Notes: a model not told the origin generated them from the sequence alone. Counted from the stretch's first letter, positions 31,854 through 40,857 are shown. The stretch is DNA of 64,000 bases from Ensifer adhaerens (GCF_000697965.2 NZ_CP015880.1:3874001-3938000), one strand, 5' to 3'. Numbers and translations are program-made.

Positions 31854-32597
31854 CGCAGCGAGCCTATAGAGGCCGTTGTCGTCGAAGCGCAAAAAGGGGT
31901 CGGCTGCCGTGCGTTGGTCGGCAATATCTTCCATCTCGTCCTTGAGGTGGAGCGCCCGCAGATGCTGCTCCTCTTCGTCGAGCGACAGCTTGTCGGTTCT
32001 GCGCGTCGGGTCACCGCGCAGGCTGTTGAGCTGGGCTTCCTCGGTCGACGCAGGCTCCGTCGCGCTCTTCAGGCGGTCGACGGCATTTGCGGCTTGTGCA
32101 GCGCTTTGAGGTCCCTTGTCACTCGTCTCGCCGAGCGCAACCTTCAGTGCGTCGTTTTCCGGGCCGCCGGGGTTTTTGAGCGCCTCGACCAGCTCCGTAA
32201 GCGACAGTCCGAGCTTGTCGAGCCCCAGTTCTTCCTCGATTTTCGCAATGGCGGGCGATTCCAGCTGCTTCAGCTGGTTCTCGATTTCCCTTGCAAAGGC
32301 GGAATCGGACTTGAACGTTTCACGCTCGATGTCGAAAAATTTTCCGACCTCACGGATGAGCACGGCGCGGTTGTTGTTGGCGTCGTTGCGAGCATGATCG
32401 AAGAAATAGCCGTTGATCTTCTCGTTGGCGGCCTTTTGAGCGCCATCGGGCTCGACCTGCGCCCTCAGGAGCCGGTCGTCCTTTGTGCTCTTGGCCTTTT
32501 CTTCTTCCTCCGTCTGCCGCTTTTCGATGTCCTTGAGGATCGAGCCGACCAGATTGGTCGTCGCGGTGGCGGCAGATTGCTGGGTCGGAAGCAGCAT
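31842..32597 (-). CDS. Hypothetical protein, coiled/helical, 251 residues
   Basis: 251 residues, soluble and charged. A helix rich in Lys/Glu (ILKDIEKRQTEEEEKAKSTK) comes first, then VLIREVGKFFDIERETFKSD and KQLESPAIAKIEEELGLDKL, and a C-terminal helical stretch LDEEEQHLRALHLKDEMEDI. The N-terminus MLLPTQQSAATATTNLVGSI resembles short secretion or flagellar-type leaders, but I recognise no family. A perfect CtrA consensus lies 52 bases upstream of its ATG. Confidence 0.6.
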   Translation of the reverse strand: MLLPTQQSAATATTNLVGSILKDIEKRQTEEEEKAKSTKDDRLLRAQVEPDGAQKAANEKINGYFFDHARNDANNNRAVLIREVGKFFDIERETFKSDSAFAREIENQLKQLESPAIAKIEEELGLDKLGLSLTELVEALKNPGGPENDALKVALGETSDKGPQSAAQAANAVDRLKSATEPASTEEAQLNSLRGDPTRRTDKLSLDEEEQHLRALHLKDEMEDIADQRTAADPFLRFDDNGLYRLAALSL

Positions 32598-32648
32598 GAT
32601 TCATCCTGGCAGCACAGTGGATCGTTTTGAAACGGTAGGCTCTTGCAG

Positions 32649-32664
32649 TTAATGCCGGTTTAAC
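32649..32664. promoter_or_regulatory. Perfect CtrA consensus box
   Basis: TTAATGCCGGTTTAAC matches TTAA-N7-TTAAC exactly. It lies 52 bases upstream of the leftward gene starting at 32597, and the reverse complement also reads TTAA-N7-TTAA. CtrA is the alphaproteobacterial cell-cycle and motility response regulator. Confidence 0.5.
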
Positions 32665-32788
32665 TGGCGCTGCCGAGATGTTGGGGCACGCAAGCGCCGG
32701 TGATGGCGCGCAAAACTTCTAACTCCCGCTAATGCGGGGCGGAGAGAAGGTGCGCAGGCGGTATGGCCAGGCCGCGCCCCAATTAGGG

Positions 32789-32836
32789 CGCTAGAGCGTT
32801 TCTCGTGCGTTCATGCGGACGCGCCGCGCTCTAGCG
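32789..32836. repeat. Inverted repeat overlapping the BA14K gene stop
   Basis: CGCTAGAGCG (32789-32798) and CGCTCTAGCG (32827-32836) are perfect inverted copies; the right arm contains the stop codon of the BA14K gene. No T tract follows on the minus strand, so it is not a classical terminator. The AGAGCG core also begins many rhizobial intergenic repeats. Confidence 0.6.
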
Positions 32837-33358
32837 ATAGGGCGAATAGCAGACCTTGTAAGCGCCGCCGTAGCTCAAGAACCGGTTGGTTGCCGGATTG
32901 TAGGAACGGTAGCGCGACAGGCACCAGCTGACATGGGCGTTGCCGCCACCGACATACCGATCGCGATAGTAGTAGTTGCCGCCGTAGTAACGGCGGGGAT
33001 AATAGCCGCGATTGTAGCCGTAGCGGGGATAGTAGCCGTAGCGGGGGTAGTATCCGCCGCCATAGTAACCGCCGCCGTAGTATCCGCCCGAGCCGAAGTA
33101 GAGGGTCAGGCCGGAGCCGCCATAGTAGGGGCTACCCCATCCGCGTCTGTAATAGGGGCCTCCCCAACCGCCTCGCCAGCCGTATCCGCCATATCCGCCG
33201 TAACGGCGGTGGTAATACTGCACATTCTGGACGTCGCCTTGTGCCTTGATCTGAAGGTCGGGCGCCTGAAGCGGCATCGCCTGCACAGGTCCGACGGGGG
33301 TGATCAGGGAGGCGGCGGCCAAGCTGCAGCCGATAACGAAATTGCGAAATCCCGTCAT
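32831..33358 (-). CDS. BA14K-family secreted Gly/Tyr-rich protein
   Basis: 175 residues from ATG 33358. A signal peptide (about 1-27, ending PVQA) is followed by a Gly/Tyr/Arg-rich region with repeated GGYYGGG and YYPRYGY blocks, then the BA14K domain: HVSWCLSRYRSYNPATNRFL and YGGAYKVCYSPY, with two conserved Cys. BA14K proteins of Brucella and rhizobia are small surface or periplasmic immunoreactive proteins with lectin-like activity in one studied case. Function here unknown. An inverted repeat covers its stop. Confidence 0.88.
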   Translation of the reverse strand: MTGFRNFVIGCSLAAASLITPVGPVQAMPLQAPDLQIKAQGDVQNVQYYHRRYGGYGGYGWRGGWGGPYYRRGWGSPYYGGSGLTLYFGSGGYYGGGYYGGGYYPRYGYYPRYGYNRGYYPRRYYGGNYYYRDRYVGGGNAHVSWCLSRYRSYNPATNRFLSYGGAYKVCYSPYR

Positions 33359-33576
33359 TTTGTCCTCGCTTTCGGAAAGCACTGCCTTCCGGTTGTGTCC
33401 CTGCCTGTATTACGTTTTCTTTTCTTGGTTTATTCATGGCAACGGGCAAGGAGCGCGTGGCGGAGAGCCACCGGATTTCCGTCCGTGCGTTGTCATGTCC
33501 AGAATGCGCCGGTCCGTGCCGCGCGTCACTGTAATATTTGCCCTGTTTTCCCCGAAACTGGGCAGCGGAGAATGCG

Positions 33577-35010
33577 ATGCAGTTGAAGTTTGGTACCAGC
33601 GGCCTGCGTGGCCTTTCAGAGGAACTGAAGGGTGAGCCTTCGGCCCGCTACGCGACCGCGTTTGCGCGCTATCTTCTGACGTCCGGGCGCAGCCAGCCGG
33701 GTGACCCGATCGTGATCGCCCGCGACTTTCGCGATTCGAGCCCGGAAATCGCGGCAGTCTGTGCCTCGGCACTCGCGCGCGAAGGACTGCGCGTCTTCGA
33801 TTGTGGCACGGTGCCGACGCCGGCGCTTGCGCTCTATGGCCGCGAATGCGGAGCCGCTGGTCTGATGATCACCGGCTCCCATATCCCGGCTGATCGAAAC
33901 GGCATCAAGTTTTATCGGCCGGACGGCGAGATCGACAAGGAAGATGAGGTCGCCATCAGCCGGATTGCCGATGAAATCGCCGGGCAGATCGAGCCGGTCG
34001 CCAATCAGGGGATTGGTGAGGACCATGCGTCCCGCGCAGCCATGCTCTTCATCCAGCGAAACCGGCAGTTGTTGCCCGCCGGCGCGCTCGCCGGCCTCAA
34101 GGTCGGCGTCTACCAGCACAGCACCGTCGCGCGGGATCTTCTCGCCGATCTGATCGCCTTCTTTGGCGCCGAGGTCGTCGCCCTTGGACGTTCGGAACAC
34201 TTTATCCCCGTCGATACCGAAGCGGTGTCCACCGACACGATCGAACGCCTTCAGGAATGGGCCCGCGAACACCGGCTCGATGCGATTGTATCGGCGGACG
34301 GCGACGGCGACCGGCCGCTGGTCGCGGACGAGAACGGCTTGCCGCTGCGCGGCGATCTCCTCGGGCTGATTGCCTGCGGCTTCCTCGGTGCTACGCTTGC
34401 CGTCACGCCGGTCACCTCGAATTCGGGCCTGGAGCGCAGGGAAGGGCTCTCCGTGCTGCGCACCCGTGTCGGGTCGCCCTTCGTGATCGCCGGAATGCAG
34501 GAGGCCCTGGACGAGGGGTCGACCAAGGTCGCCGGCTTCGAGGCCAATGGCGGCACGCTGACGGCCAGCCCCTTCGTCGTCAACGGCGCAACCCTCCAGC
34601 CGCTGCCCACCCGCGACTGCGTCCTGCCGATCGTCGCCGCATTGGCTGCGGCGGCAGAGGCCAAACTCTCGCTGTCGGTGCTGGCCGCCTCCTATCGGCT
34701 TCCCGTGGCGCTCAGCGACCGGCTCGAAAACTTCCCGGTCGAAACCAGCGCCCGGCTGATGGCCCATTTGCGCGGCGGCGACGAAAATCTCGCGGCATTC
34801 CTGGCGCCGATCGGCCGGCCGGTCGCCGTCAGCGACATCGACGGGCTGCGGGTGACGCTTGACGACGGTCGCATCATTCACTTCCGCCCCTCCGGAAATG
34901 CACCGGAGATGCGTTGCTATGTCGAGGCGGACACGGCCGAGGCGGCCGAGGGACTGCTGTCGAGCGGTCTATCCACAATCCGGCATTGGGCAAAAACCGC
35001 CTCGAACTGA
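33577..35010 (+). CDS. Alpha-D-phosphohexomutase (phosphomannomutase-like)
   Basis: 477 residues of the four-domain phosphohexomutase fold. The phosphoserine loop is TGSHIPADRNGIKFY (usual T-x-S-H-x-P), the metal loop is DGDGDRPL, and the sugar loop reads FEANGGTL, a departure from the common G-E-x-S-G-H motif of GlmM and ManB. The enzyme probably interconverts hexose 1- and 6-phosphates; the substrate cannot be read from the altered loop. RBS GGAG at 33567-33570. It is followed by a tRNA gene. Confidence 0.82.
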   Translation: MQLKFGTSGLRGLSEELKGEPSARYATAFARYLLTSGRSQPGDPIVIARDFRDSSPEIAAVCASALAREGLRVFDCGTVPTPALALYGRECGAAGLMITGSHIPADRNGIKFYRPDGEIDKEDEVAISRIADEIAGQIEPVANQGIGEDHASRAAMLFIQRNRQLLPAGALAGLKVGVYQHSTVARDLLADLIAFFGAEVVALGRSEHFIPVDTEAVSTDTIERLQEWAREHRLDAIVSADGDGDRPLVADENGLPLRGDLLGLIACGFLGATLAVTPVTSNSGLERREGLSVLRTRVGSPFVIAGMQEALDEGSTKVAGFEANGGTLTASPFVVNGATLQPLPTRDCVLPIVAALAAAAEAKLSLSVLAASYRLPVALSDRLENFPVETSARLMAHLRGGDENLAAFLAPIGRPVAVSDIDGLRVTLDDGRIIHFRPSGNAPEMRCYVEADTAEAAEGLLSSGLSTIRHWAKTASN

Positions 35011-35048
35011 GTTTTTTGTCCTCCGACACGAAAACTTCAAAAAGCCTG

Positions 35049-35077
35049 TTGACACTTCGACTCGAGCCTTTTACACA
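35049..35077 (+). promoter_or_regulatory. Predicted promoter for tRNA-Leu
   Basis: Perfect TTGACA (35049-35054), 17-base spacer and TACACA (35072-35077); the tRNA begins 10 bases further on. Confidence 0.75.
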
Positions 35078-35087
35078 CCCGCTCGTC

Positions 35088-35174
35088 GCCCAGATGGCGG
35101 AATTGGTAGACGCGCCAGCTTCAGGTGCTGGTACTCGAAAGGGTGTGGAGGTTCGAGTCCTCTTCTGGGCACCA
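35088..35174 (+). tRNA. tRNA-Leu (anticodon CAG)
   Basis: 87-nt class II tRNA with CCA encoded. Acceptor GCCCAGA pairs with TCTGGGC; anticodon stem CCAGC/GCTGG frames TTCAGGT with anticodon CAG; the long variable arm (ACTCGAAAGGGTGT) and T arm GAGG-TTCGAGT-CCTC follow. A second hairpin (AACCAAATC/GATTTGGTT) lies just after. Confidence 0.97.
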
Positions 35175-35206
35175 AATTCCCAAACCAAATCTTTGATTTG
35201 GTTCTG

Positions 35207-35234
35207 AAAAACCCCGGTTCGCCGGGGTTTTTTC
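35207..35234 (+). terminator. Rho-independent terminator of tRNA-Leu
   Basis: AACCCCGG and CCGGGGTT around TTCG, with T residues after. A preceding AT-rich hairpin at 35183-35204 may help processing of the tRNA 3' end. Confidence 0.9.
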
Positions 35235-35452
35235 GTTTCTGGCGTTTGGCCGGATTCCGTGGCGATTTCCTGCCTTCCGAGCCTCGCTCTTCGACCAGGA
35301 TGGTTGCATGCCCAGGATATTTTCGCGTGGTGCGCCTTGAAGCTTGGGCCGGCAGCATTGATATTCTATCGCCTATGAAGGGCAGGCTTTCCGCGTGAGG
35401 GCAGTCCCATGTTATCGTCCGCCGGGGCGGCGGCTTTGAGAAGGACGAAGCG

Positions 35453-36400
35453 ATGTCTGAGACACGTCGCAAGCTGACGACCATATTCTCCGCGGACGTC
35501 CAGGACTACACGCGGCTGATGCGCGCCGACGAGGAGGGCACGCTCGCCACGTTGAAGCGCCATCGCGATGCCATGGGAAGGCTCATCGAGGCGCATGAGG
35601 GCCGTGTCGTCAACACCTGGGGTGATGGACTGATCGCCGAGTTTCCGAGCGTCGTGGAAGCGCTGCGCACCGCGATCGACGTGCAGAACGAACTCGCCGG
35701 CTGCAACGAGAAATGCGCGGCCGACGAGCAGATGCTGTTTCGCATCGGCATCAATCTCGGCGACGTGATCGCCGAGGGCGACGATCTCTACGGCGACGGC
35801 GTCAATGTTGCAGCCAGGCTGCAGGCGTCCGCGCCGGCTGGCGGCATCGTCATCTCCAATACCGTGTACGACCAGGTGCGCAACAAGGTCGCCGTCGGTT
35901 TCGATTTTCTGGGGCCTCTTGAGGTCAAGAACATCGATGGCGGTGTGCCGAGCTATGCCGTGCGCATCGGCGCGGACGATCCCCGTCCGACCTTTGCCGC
36001 AGAGACCTTCGGCCGCCGTGCTGAAGCAGCCGCTGCCGAGGCGGCCAAGCCGCGTCCGGAGCCGGTGGGCGTGATTGCGGCAATCAGGAGCGGATCGCTC
36101 CCGGTTCTCTACATCGTTGCCGCTGGCTTGGTCGCTCTCAACCTGTTGACCTGGAACGGAACCTTCTGGTCCGTCTGGCCGCTGCTTGGCCTCGCCATCC
36201 TTGCCGGCCTTGCCTGGATCAAGACCAACCCGTGGGTGGACCGCAGCATCGGCATACTGGTGCTCTCGGGATTGGTGCTTCTCACCATCAATCTCTTGAC
36301 CTGGCGCGGCGTCTTCTGGGCCGTCTGGCCACTGCTCGCCTTCGCCGTGGTCGGCGGCATTCGCTGGGTCACCCGGCAGAACCGCCGCCTCGGCTCCTGA
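35453..36400 (+). CDS. Class III adenylate/guanylate cyclase with C-terminal membrane module
   Basis: 315 residues. The cyclase domain (about 5-175) has FSADVQDYTRLM (first metal Asp), TWGDGLIAEFPS (second metal Asp), GINLGDVI and DGVNVAARLQ (Asn/Arg transition-state residues). The C-terminal third is two copies of a two-helix unit: LNLLTWNGTFWSVWPLLGL and INLLTWRGVFWAVWPLLAF. The cytoplasmic cyclase is thus tethered by a duplicated membrane module at its C-terminus. It converges with another cyclase gene three bases away. cAMP is the likely product, not proven. Confidence 0.88.
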   Translation: MSETRRKLTTIFSADVQDYTRLMRADEEGTLATLKRHRDAMGRLIEAHEGRVVNTWGDGLIAEFPSVVEALRTAIDVQNELAGCNEKCAADEQMLFRIGINLGDVIAEGDDLYGDGVNVAARLQASAPAGGIVISNTVYDQVRNKVAVGFDFLGPLEVKNIDGGVPSYAVRIGADDPRPTFAAETFGRRAEAAAAEAAKPRPEPVGVIAAIRSGSLPVLYIVAAGLVALNLLTWNGTFWSVWPLLGLAILAGLAWIKTNPWVDRSIGILVLSGLVLLTINLLTWRGVFWAVWPLLAFAVVGGIRWVTRQNRRLGS

Positions 36401-36403
36401 CGT

Positions 36404-38410
36404 CTATTCGCGGCTTTCGGAGCCGGCCGACAAGTTGTCGTGTGTCTTCGGGCCGTCATCGAGGGCTTCCGGCTCTTTCGGCTCCGCGCCCAGCACTTCG
36501 TAAATCTCCAGGGCCGAGGCTCGGCCCTTGGCCTGCGCTGTGCCGAGCGGCCGGAAGTGGATCGTGCCACCCGTATGGGCAACGACCGCGCCGCTCGCCA
36601 TGATCATCGTGCCGTAGTTCTTGTTCATGCCCTCGAGGCGCGAGGCGACGTTCACCGTGTCGCCCATGGCGGTGTATTGCAGCCGCTCCTTGGCGCCGAC
36701 ATTGCCGACGACGGCGGTGCCGGTGTGAATGCCGAAGCGTGTGCGGAACTCCGGCAGTCCTTTCTTGCGCTGTGCTTCGTTGAAGATGCTGAGGCGCTGC
36801 TGGACCGCGAGCGCGCACCGACAGGCATTCTCGGCGTGTTTGTCGTCCGGTGCCGGGGCGTTCCACATCGCAAAGACCGAATCGCCGAGGAACTGGATGA
36901 TCGTGCCGTCGTGCTCGCCGACCGTCTCGCTGAAGATATCGAAATACTCCGACAGCATCGCCACCACCTCCTCGGGCGAATGCCGTTCGCTGAGCGTAGT
37001 GAAATCGTAGATGTCGGTGAAGAGCGCGGTGACTTCCTGACGCCAGGCGGAGCGGCCGCTGAAATGGCCGGATTCGATGCCCTTGCGCACCAGTTCCTTC
37101 GGCACATAGAGCGCAAAGGTGAAGATTGCATCGCGGGCCCGGTTCATGGCGCCGCCGAGGGTCGAGATTTCGCTGACATGCGAGGAAACATCGATCGGGG
37201 TGGTGAAGTCGAGGTCCTGCAGCCGGTTGGCGCTGGCGGTCAGCTGGTTGAGCCCCTTGGTAATCAGATGCGCCAGCACCAGCGAGGCGAGTACCGCCAA
37301 GGCTACCACGGCCCCGGAAATCGCCAGCCCCTGAACGAGCGTCTTGTTGGCGTCCGCCATCAATTCGTCGAGCGGTGCGGCCACCACGGCGCGGTTGCCG
37401 GAGAGAAGCAGCGCGGATTCGAGCGGCGTTACCATGACGAGGTAGGTGCGGTCCCCGACCTGGACGAAGTCGGCCTTGTCGGGCGCTGGTGGATGTTGGC
37501 GGATGCTCTGGATCAGCGGTTCGCTGTCGGCCTGCACGATCGGGGCGTCCTTGTCCTTGGCAGCCATGATGCGTCGCATCATCACCCGGTCGGAATGGAT
37601 GATCGGCCGGCCGACGGCATCGAGGATGAAGGACACCGAACCAGCAGTCAGCCGTTCGCGGGCGAGGAAGTCGGTGATCGTATCGAGCACGACATCGGCG
37701 CCGATGACGATCTGCGGATTGCCGCGATGCGCCTGCGAGATGGTCATGCCCAGTGTTTCGGTGGTGGCGCTTTCATAAGGGCCGGTCGAGACCGCGGCCT
37801 TGCCGTTAACGGCCGCGCGATACCAGGGCCGCGTGCGCGGGTCGAAGCTCGATGGCGGTAGCCGCCGTTCGGAGAATTGCGTGCCGTCCTTGTCGACGAA
37901 GAGAACGCGCTGGAGCGGCTTGCCGTTTGAGTCCCTTTCCATCGAGCGCACCGCAATGGCGGCGCCACGGGGCGCGTCGAGCGCCATGCGCCAGGCAACC
38001 TGCTTGAGGTCGACGACCTGAAAGAAGGCGCCGTTGGGATAGCCGACATACACCCCATCGATGTGCGGCGAGCGGGTGATGCCTTCACGAAGCACCGCCA
38101 CCTTGTCGTTCATGCGTTCAGGCGGGGGCACGAGGAAGGAATTGGCGACGGAGGAGACGAGATTGACGAGGGCGGAAGTGTCGCCCGAGAGCACGCCCAG
38201 CCGGTCGACAAGGCGGTTCATGAAGCCGCGCATGTTGGCCTCGGCATCAGCGATCGCGGCGTTGCGCGAGCGATGGTAGTCAAGCCCGACAAGCGTCGCG
38301 GAAACGACGATCAGCATGGCGACCATGACGAGGCTGAACAGCGATCGCAGCGAACTGTTCCAGCCATCGCGTGCTTTGCCTTGTCGAGCGCCGGGCGCCG
38401 TGTCTACCAT
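36404..38410 (-). CDS. Class III adenylate/guanylate cyclase with Cache-type sensor and HAMP
   Basis: 668 residues from ATG 38410. An N-terminal membrane helix (LFSLVMVAMLIVVSATLVGL), a periplasmic dCache-like sensor (about 65-335) and a second helix (SGAVVALAVLASLVLAHLI) lead into HAMP and the cyclase domain (about 440-630). Catalytic signatures: ALFTDIYDFTTLSER, FLGDSVFAMWNAP, GIHTGTAVVGNVG and GDTVNVASRLEG. The layout is that of rhizobial CHASE/Cache cyclases that sense an external ligand. Convergent neighbour is another cyclase. Confidence 0.9.
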   Translation of the reverse strand: MVDTAPGARQGKARDGWNSSLRSLFSLVMVAMLIVVSATLVGLDYHRSRNAAIADAEANMRGFMNRLVDRLGVLSGDTSALVNLVSSVANSFLVPPPERMNDKVAVLREGITRSPHIDGVYVGYPNGAFFQVVDLKQVAWRMALDAPRGAAIAVRSMERDSNGKPLQRVLFVDKDGTQFSERRLPPSSFDPRTRPWYRAAVNGKAAVSTGPYESATTETLGMTISQAHRGNPQIVIGADVVLDTITDFLARERLTAGSVSFILDAVGRPIIHSDRVMMRRIMAAKDKDAPIVQADSEPLIQSIRQHPPAPDKADFVQVGDRTYLVMVTPLESALLLSGNRAVVAAPLDELMADANKTLVQGLAISGAVVALAVLASLVLAHLITKGLNQLTASANRLQDLDFTTPIDVSSHVSEISTLGGAMNRARDAIFTFALYVPKELVRKGIESGHFSGRSAWRQEVTALFTDIYDFTTLSERHSPEEVVAMLSEYFDIFSETVGEHDGTIIQFLGDSVFAMWNAPAPDDKHAENACRCALAVQQRLSIFNEAQRKKGLPEFRTRFGIHTGTAVVGNVGAKERLQYTAMGDTVNVASRLEGMNKNYGTMIMASGAVVAHTGGTIHFRPLGTAQAKGRASALEIYEVLGAEPKEPEALDDGPKTHDNLSAGSESRE

Positions 38411-38559
38411 CGCGTTTCTCTGATCCCGTAACGATGCCTCGGCGACGACCTTAACGTGCAAGGTTGATCGCATGTGCAAGAAAAGTTAAATGCGAATCCC
38501 ATAAAACACGTTAATCGGCGGGATGCACGATCCCGCCGAGATCCGCAGCGAAAAATGTC

Positions 38560-39588
38560 TCAGTTCATCGTTACCGGCTTCGAGCGCATGCGCGCGACGG
38601 TTTCGCGCTCGGCACGCTTGCAGCGCATCGGTGGCAGGCCGCGATCCATCAGGTCCATGTCTTCGAGCACCATGTCGCCCATTTTCTTGAAGGCGCTGTC
38701 GAGCGCGCCGGCGCGGTGCGCCGAACGCAGGAAGCCCGGCAGGCGGCGAACGGGATGGTCGAGCGGCAGGGGCTCCTCCGGAAAGACGTCGCTCGCCGCC
38801 ACGATATGGCCGCTTGCGACCGCGGCCATCAGCGCCTCGAAATCGACGACGCCGGCGCGACTGAGGAGAATGAAGGCAGCACCCGGACGCATGCGGGCAA
38901 ACGCCTTCTCGCCAAGGAAGCCTTCGTTCTCGCTGGTAACGGAAGCAACGACGAAGACGAAGTCGCTTTCGCCCAACACGGTCTCGAGCGATGCCGGTTC
39001 AACGCCATTGTCCCGCAGGATCGAGGCCGGCATCCAGGGGTCGAAGACGCGGATTTTCGCCCGGAAGCCGGAGAGCACGCGGTTCAGGGCCTTGCCGAGA
39101 TCGCCGAAGCCGATGATGCCGATCTCGGAGCCGGAAAGCAGGCGCGCCGAACGGTTGCCATCGCCACCCCAGAGTTCGCGGCCTTCACGGAAGGAAAGGT
39201 CGGCGTCGACGACGCCGCGGGCGATGTTGAGCGCCATGGCGAGGCCGAGTTCCGCCACCGGCTCGGCAAAGACCTGCCCGGTGGTCACCACATGGATGCC
39301 GCGCTCGAACAGCACCTCATAGGGCATGTTGTTGATCAGGTTGCTTTCGACGTTGAGGATCGCCTTCAGCTGGCTCATGCGCCTGAGGGTGGCGTGGTCG
39401 AGCGGGGGCTGGCCGATGATGTAGTGGGCGTTGCCGAGCACGTCGTCGCCAAGGCCGGCGATATCCTCCGGGTCCGCTTCGACGATGCGGTAGCGGCGAT
39501 GCAGGTCCTTGAGGGTTTCCGGTGTGAAGATGAGATCGAGCGTGCGTGGTGCGGGTGCACTGATGGCAAGCGGCCGGTTGTCGGGCAT
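38560..39588 (-). CDS. NAD-dependent D-2-hydroxyacid dehydrogenase family protein
   Basis: 342 residues. The dinucleotide fold is clear: GSEIGIIGFGDLGKALNRVL (Gly-x-Gly-x-x-Gly) near residue 165, then RAGVVDFEALMAAVASG and the ASDVFPEEPLPLDHPVRRLP signature near the end. The expected catalytic Arg, Glu and His are represented by SRAG, PEEP and SAHRAG. Members reduce 2-keto acids or act on phosphoglycerate and hydroxypyruvate; substrate unknown. RBS GGGAGGAACC directly precedes ATG 39588. Confidence 0.88.
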   Translation of the reverse strand: MPDNRPLAISAPAPRTLDLIFTPETLKDLHRRYRIVEADPEDIAGLGDDVLGNAHYIIGQPPLDHATLRRMSQLKAILNVESNLINNMPYEVLFERGIHVVTTGQVFAEPVAELGLAMALNIARGVVDADLSFREGRELWGGDGNRSARLLSGSEIGIIGFGDLGKALNRVLSGFRAKIRVFDPWMPASILRDNGVEPASLETVLGESDFVFVVASVTSENEGFLGEKAFARMRPGAAFILLSRAGVVDFEALMAAVASGHIVAASDVFPEEPLPLDHPVRRLPGFLRSAHRAGALDSAFKKMGDMVLEDMDLMDRGLPPMRCKRAERETVARMRSKPVTMN

Positions 39589-39797
39589 GGTTCCTCCCAC
39601 TGCAGGTTTCCTTTGATCGGGTCGATCGAAGGATAAAAACATGCAGCACCTCAAAGCGCTACCGTGACCTTTGCGCGGCGCTGAGACGGAGGACGCCCAT
39701 GCTCTGGCCGTGAGGCTAGGAACAGCTCCACCGCTTGCCAAGCGGCGTGGCGGTCCCGATGCTGTCTTCGCACGAGGATTGCTTGTCGTGTTTTTGC

Positions 39798-40109
39798 TTA
39801 GTAGCCGAGACCACGCTTCTGCCGATAGAGCGAAGGCGGCAGGTCGCTGCCCTGGAAGACCGGCCCGTCGCCACGGCGGCAGTTGTAGATCGTGTCGTAG
39901 ATGGGGCCGCCGCGGGCCGACGATTCGAACGGATAGTTTCGGTCGACAAAGGTCTGCTCGCATACGGTTTGGTCGCCACCACCATTCAACGGATCCATCT
40001 GGCGCACGCCCGGCAGGTCCCGATAGGTCTGCGCCGGTGCCGGCATGGCCGTCAGCCCGATCGCCAGCGCGAGCGTGGAGAGAGCGAGGGCGGGTTGAAA
40101 AGACGTCAT
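39798..40109 (-). CDS. Small secreted hypothetical protein
   Basis: 103 residues from ATG 40109, with signal peptide ALALSTLALAIGLTAMPAPA ending near residue 26. The mature part is Gly/Arg/Tyr-rich with two Cys (QTVCEQTFVDRNYPF and IYNCRRGDGPVFQG), perhaps one disulfide. I do not recognise a family. Divergent from RNase D across 107 bases. No clear Shine-Dalgarno. Confidence 0.6.
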   Translation of the reverse strand: MTSFQPALALSTLALAIGLTAMPAPAQTYRDLPGVRQMDPLNGGGDQTVCEQTFVDRNYPFESSARGGPIYDTIYNCRRGDGPVFQGSDLPPSLYRQKRGLGY

Positions 40110-40216
40110 CGTCAGGACTTTCAAAGGGCAGCCGGCGGGCGGAACGTGACAACGGTATCGCCGACGCCAAACTTGCGCTATAGGCCACACCACTTCGTTT
40201 GATCTGGGGATTTTCG

Positions 40217-40843
40217 ATGGCGAATGCAATACGGTTCCATGAAGGCGATATCTCCGCAGCCGACGCCGACCGTTATCGAGGCGCAATCGCGATCGACACG
40301 GAAACGCTCGGCCTCATCCCCCGCCGTGATCGCCTTTGCGTGGTGCAGCTGTCTCCGGGCGACGGTACGGCCGACGTGATCCGCATCGCAGCCGGCCAGA
40401 AGCAAGCGCCGAACCTCGTCGCCATGCTTGCCGATCCGGCCCGCCAGAAGATCTTCCATTTCGGCCGCTTCGATATCGCCGTCCTCTTCCATACCTTCGG
40501 GGTGACGACGACGCCGGTCTTCTGCACCAAGATCGCCTCGCGGCTGACCCGCACTTACACCGATCGCCACGGCCTCAAGGACAACCTCAAGGAAATGCTC
40601 GACGTCGACATTTCCAAGCAGCAGCAGTCGTCCGACTGGGCAGCAGAGACCCTGTCGCAGGCGCAGCTCGAATATGCCGCCTCCGACGTGCTGCACCTGC
40701 ATGCGCTGCGCGACAAGCTGACGGCGCGCCTCATCCGCGATGGTCGCATCGAGCATGCCGAAGCCTGCTTCGCCTTCCTGCCGACGCGCTCCAAGCTTGA
40801 CCTGCTTGGCTGGGACGAGACGGATATCTTCGCGCACAGCTGA
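40217..40843 (+). CDS. rnd: Ribonuclease D family 3'-5' exonuclease (short form)
   Basis: 208 residues covering only the DEDDy exonuclease domain, without HRDC domains. Motif I is AIDTETLGLI (Asp27, Glu29), motif II has HFGRFDIAVL, and motif III is YAASDVLHLH (Tyr-x3-Asp). RNase D trims tRNA 3' ends; single-domain homologs also degrade other RNA. ATG 40217 follows TGGGGA. Alternative reading: a generic DEDDy exonuclease. Confidence 0.9.
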   Translation: MANAIRFHEGDISAADADRYRGAIAIDTETLGLIPRRDRLCVVQLSPGDGTADVIRIAAGQKQAPNLVAMLADPARQKIFHFGRFDIAVLFHTFGVTTTPVFCTKIASRLTRTYTDRHGLKDNLKEMLDVDISKQQQSSDWAAETLSQAQLEYAASDVLHLHALRDKLTARLIRDGRIEHAEACFAFLPTRSKLDLLGWDETDIFAHS

Positions 40844-40857
40844 GTTGTGCGGGGCTG

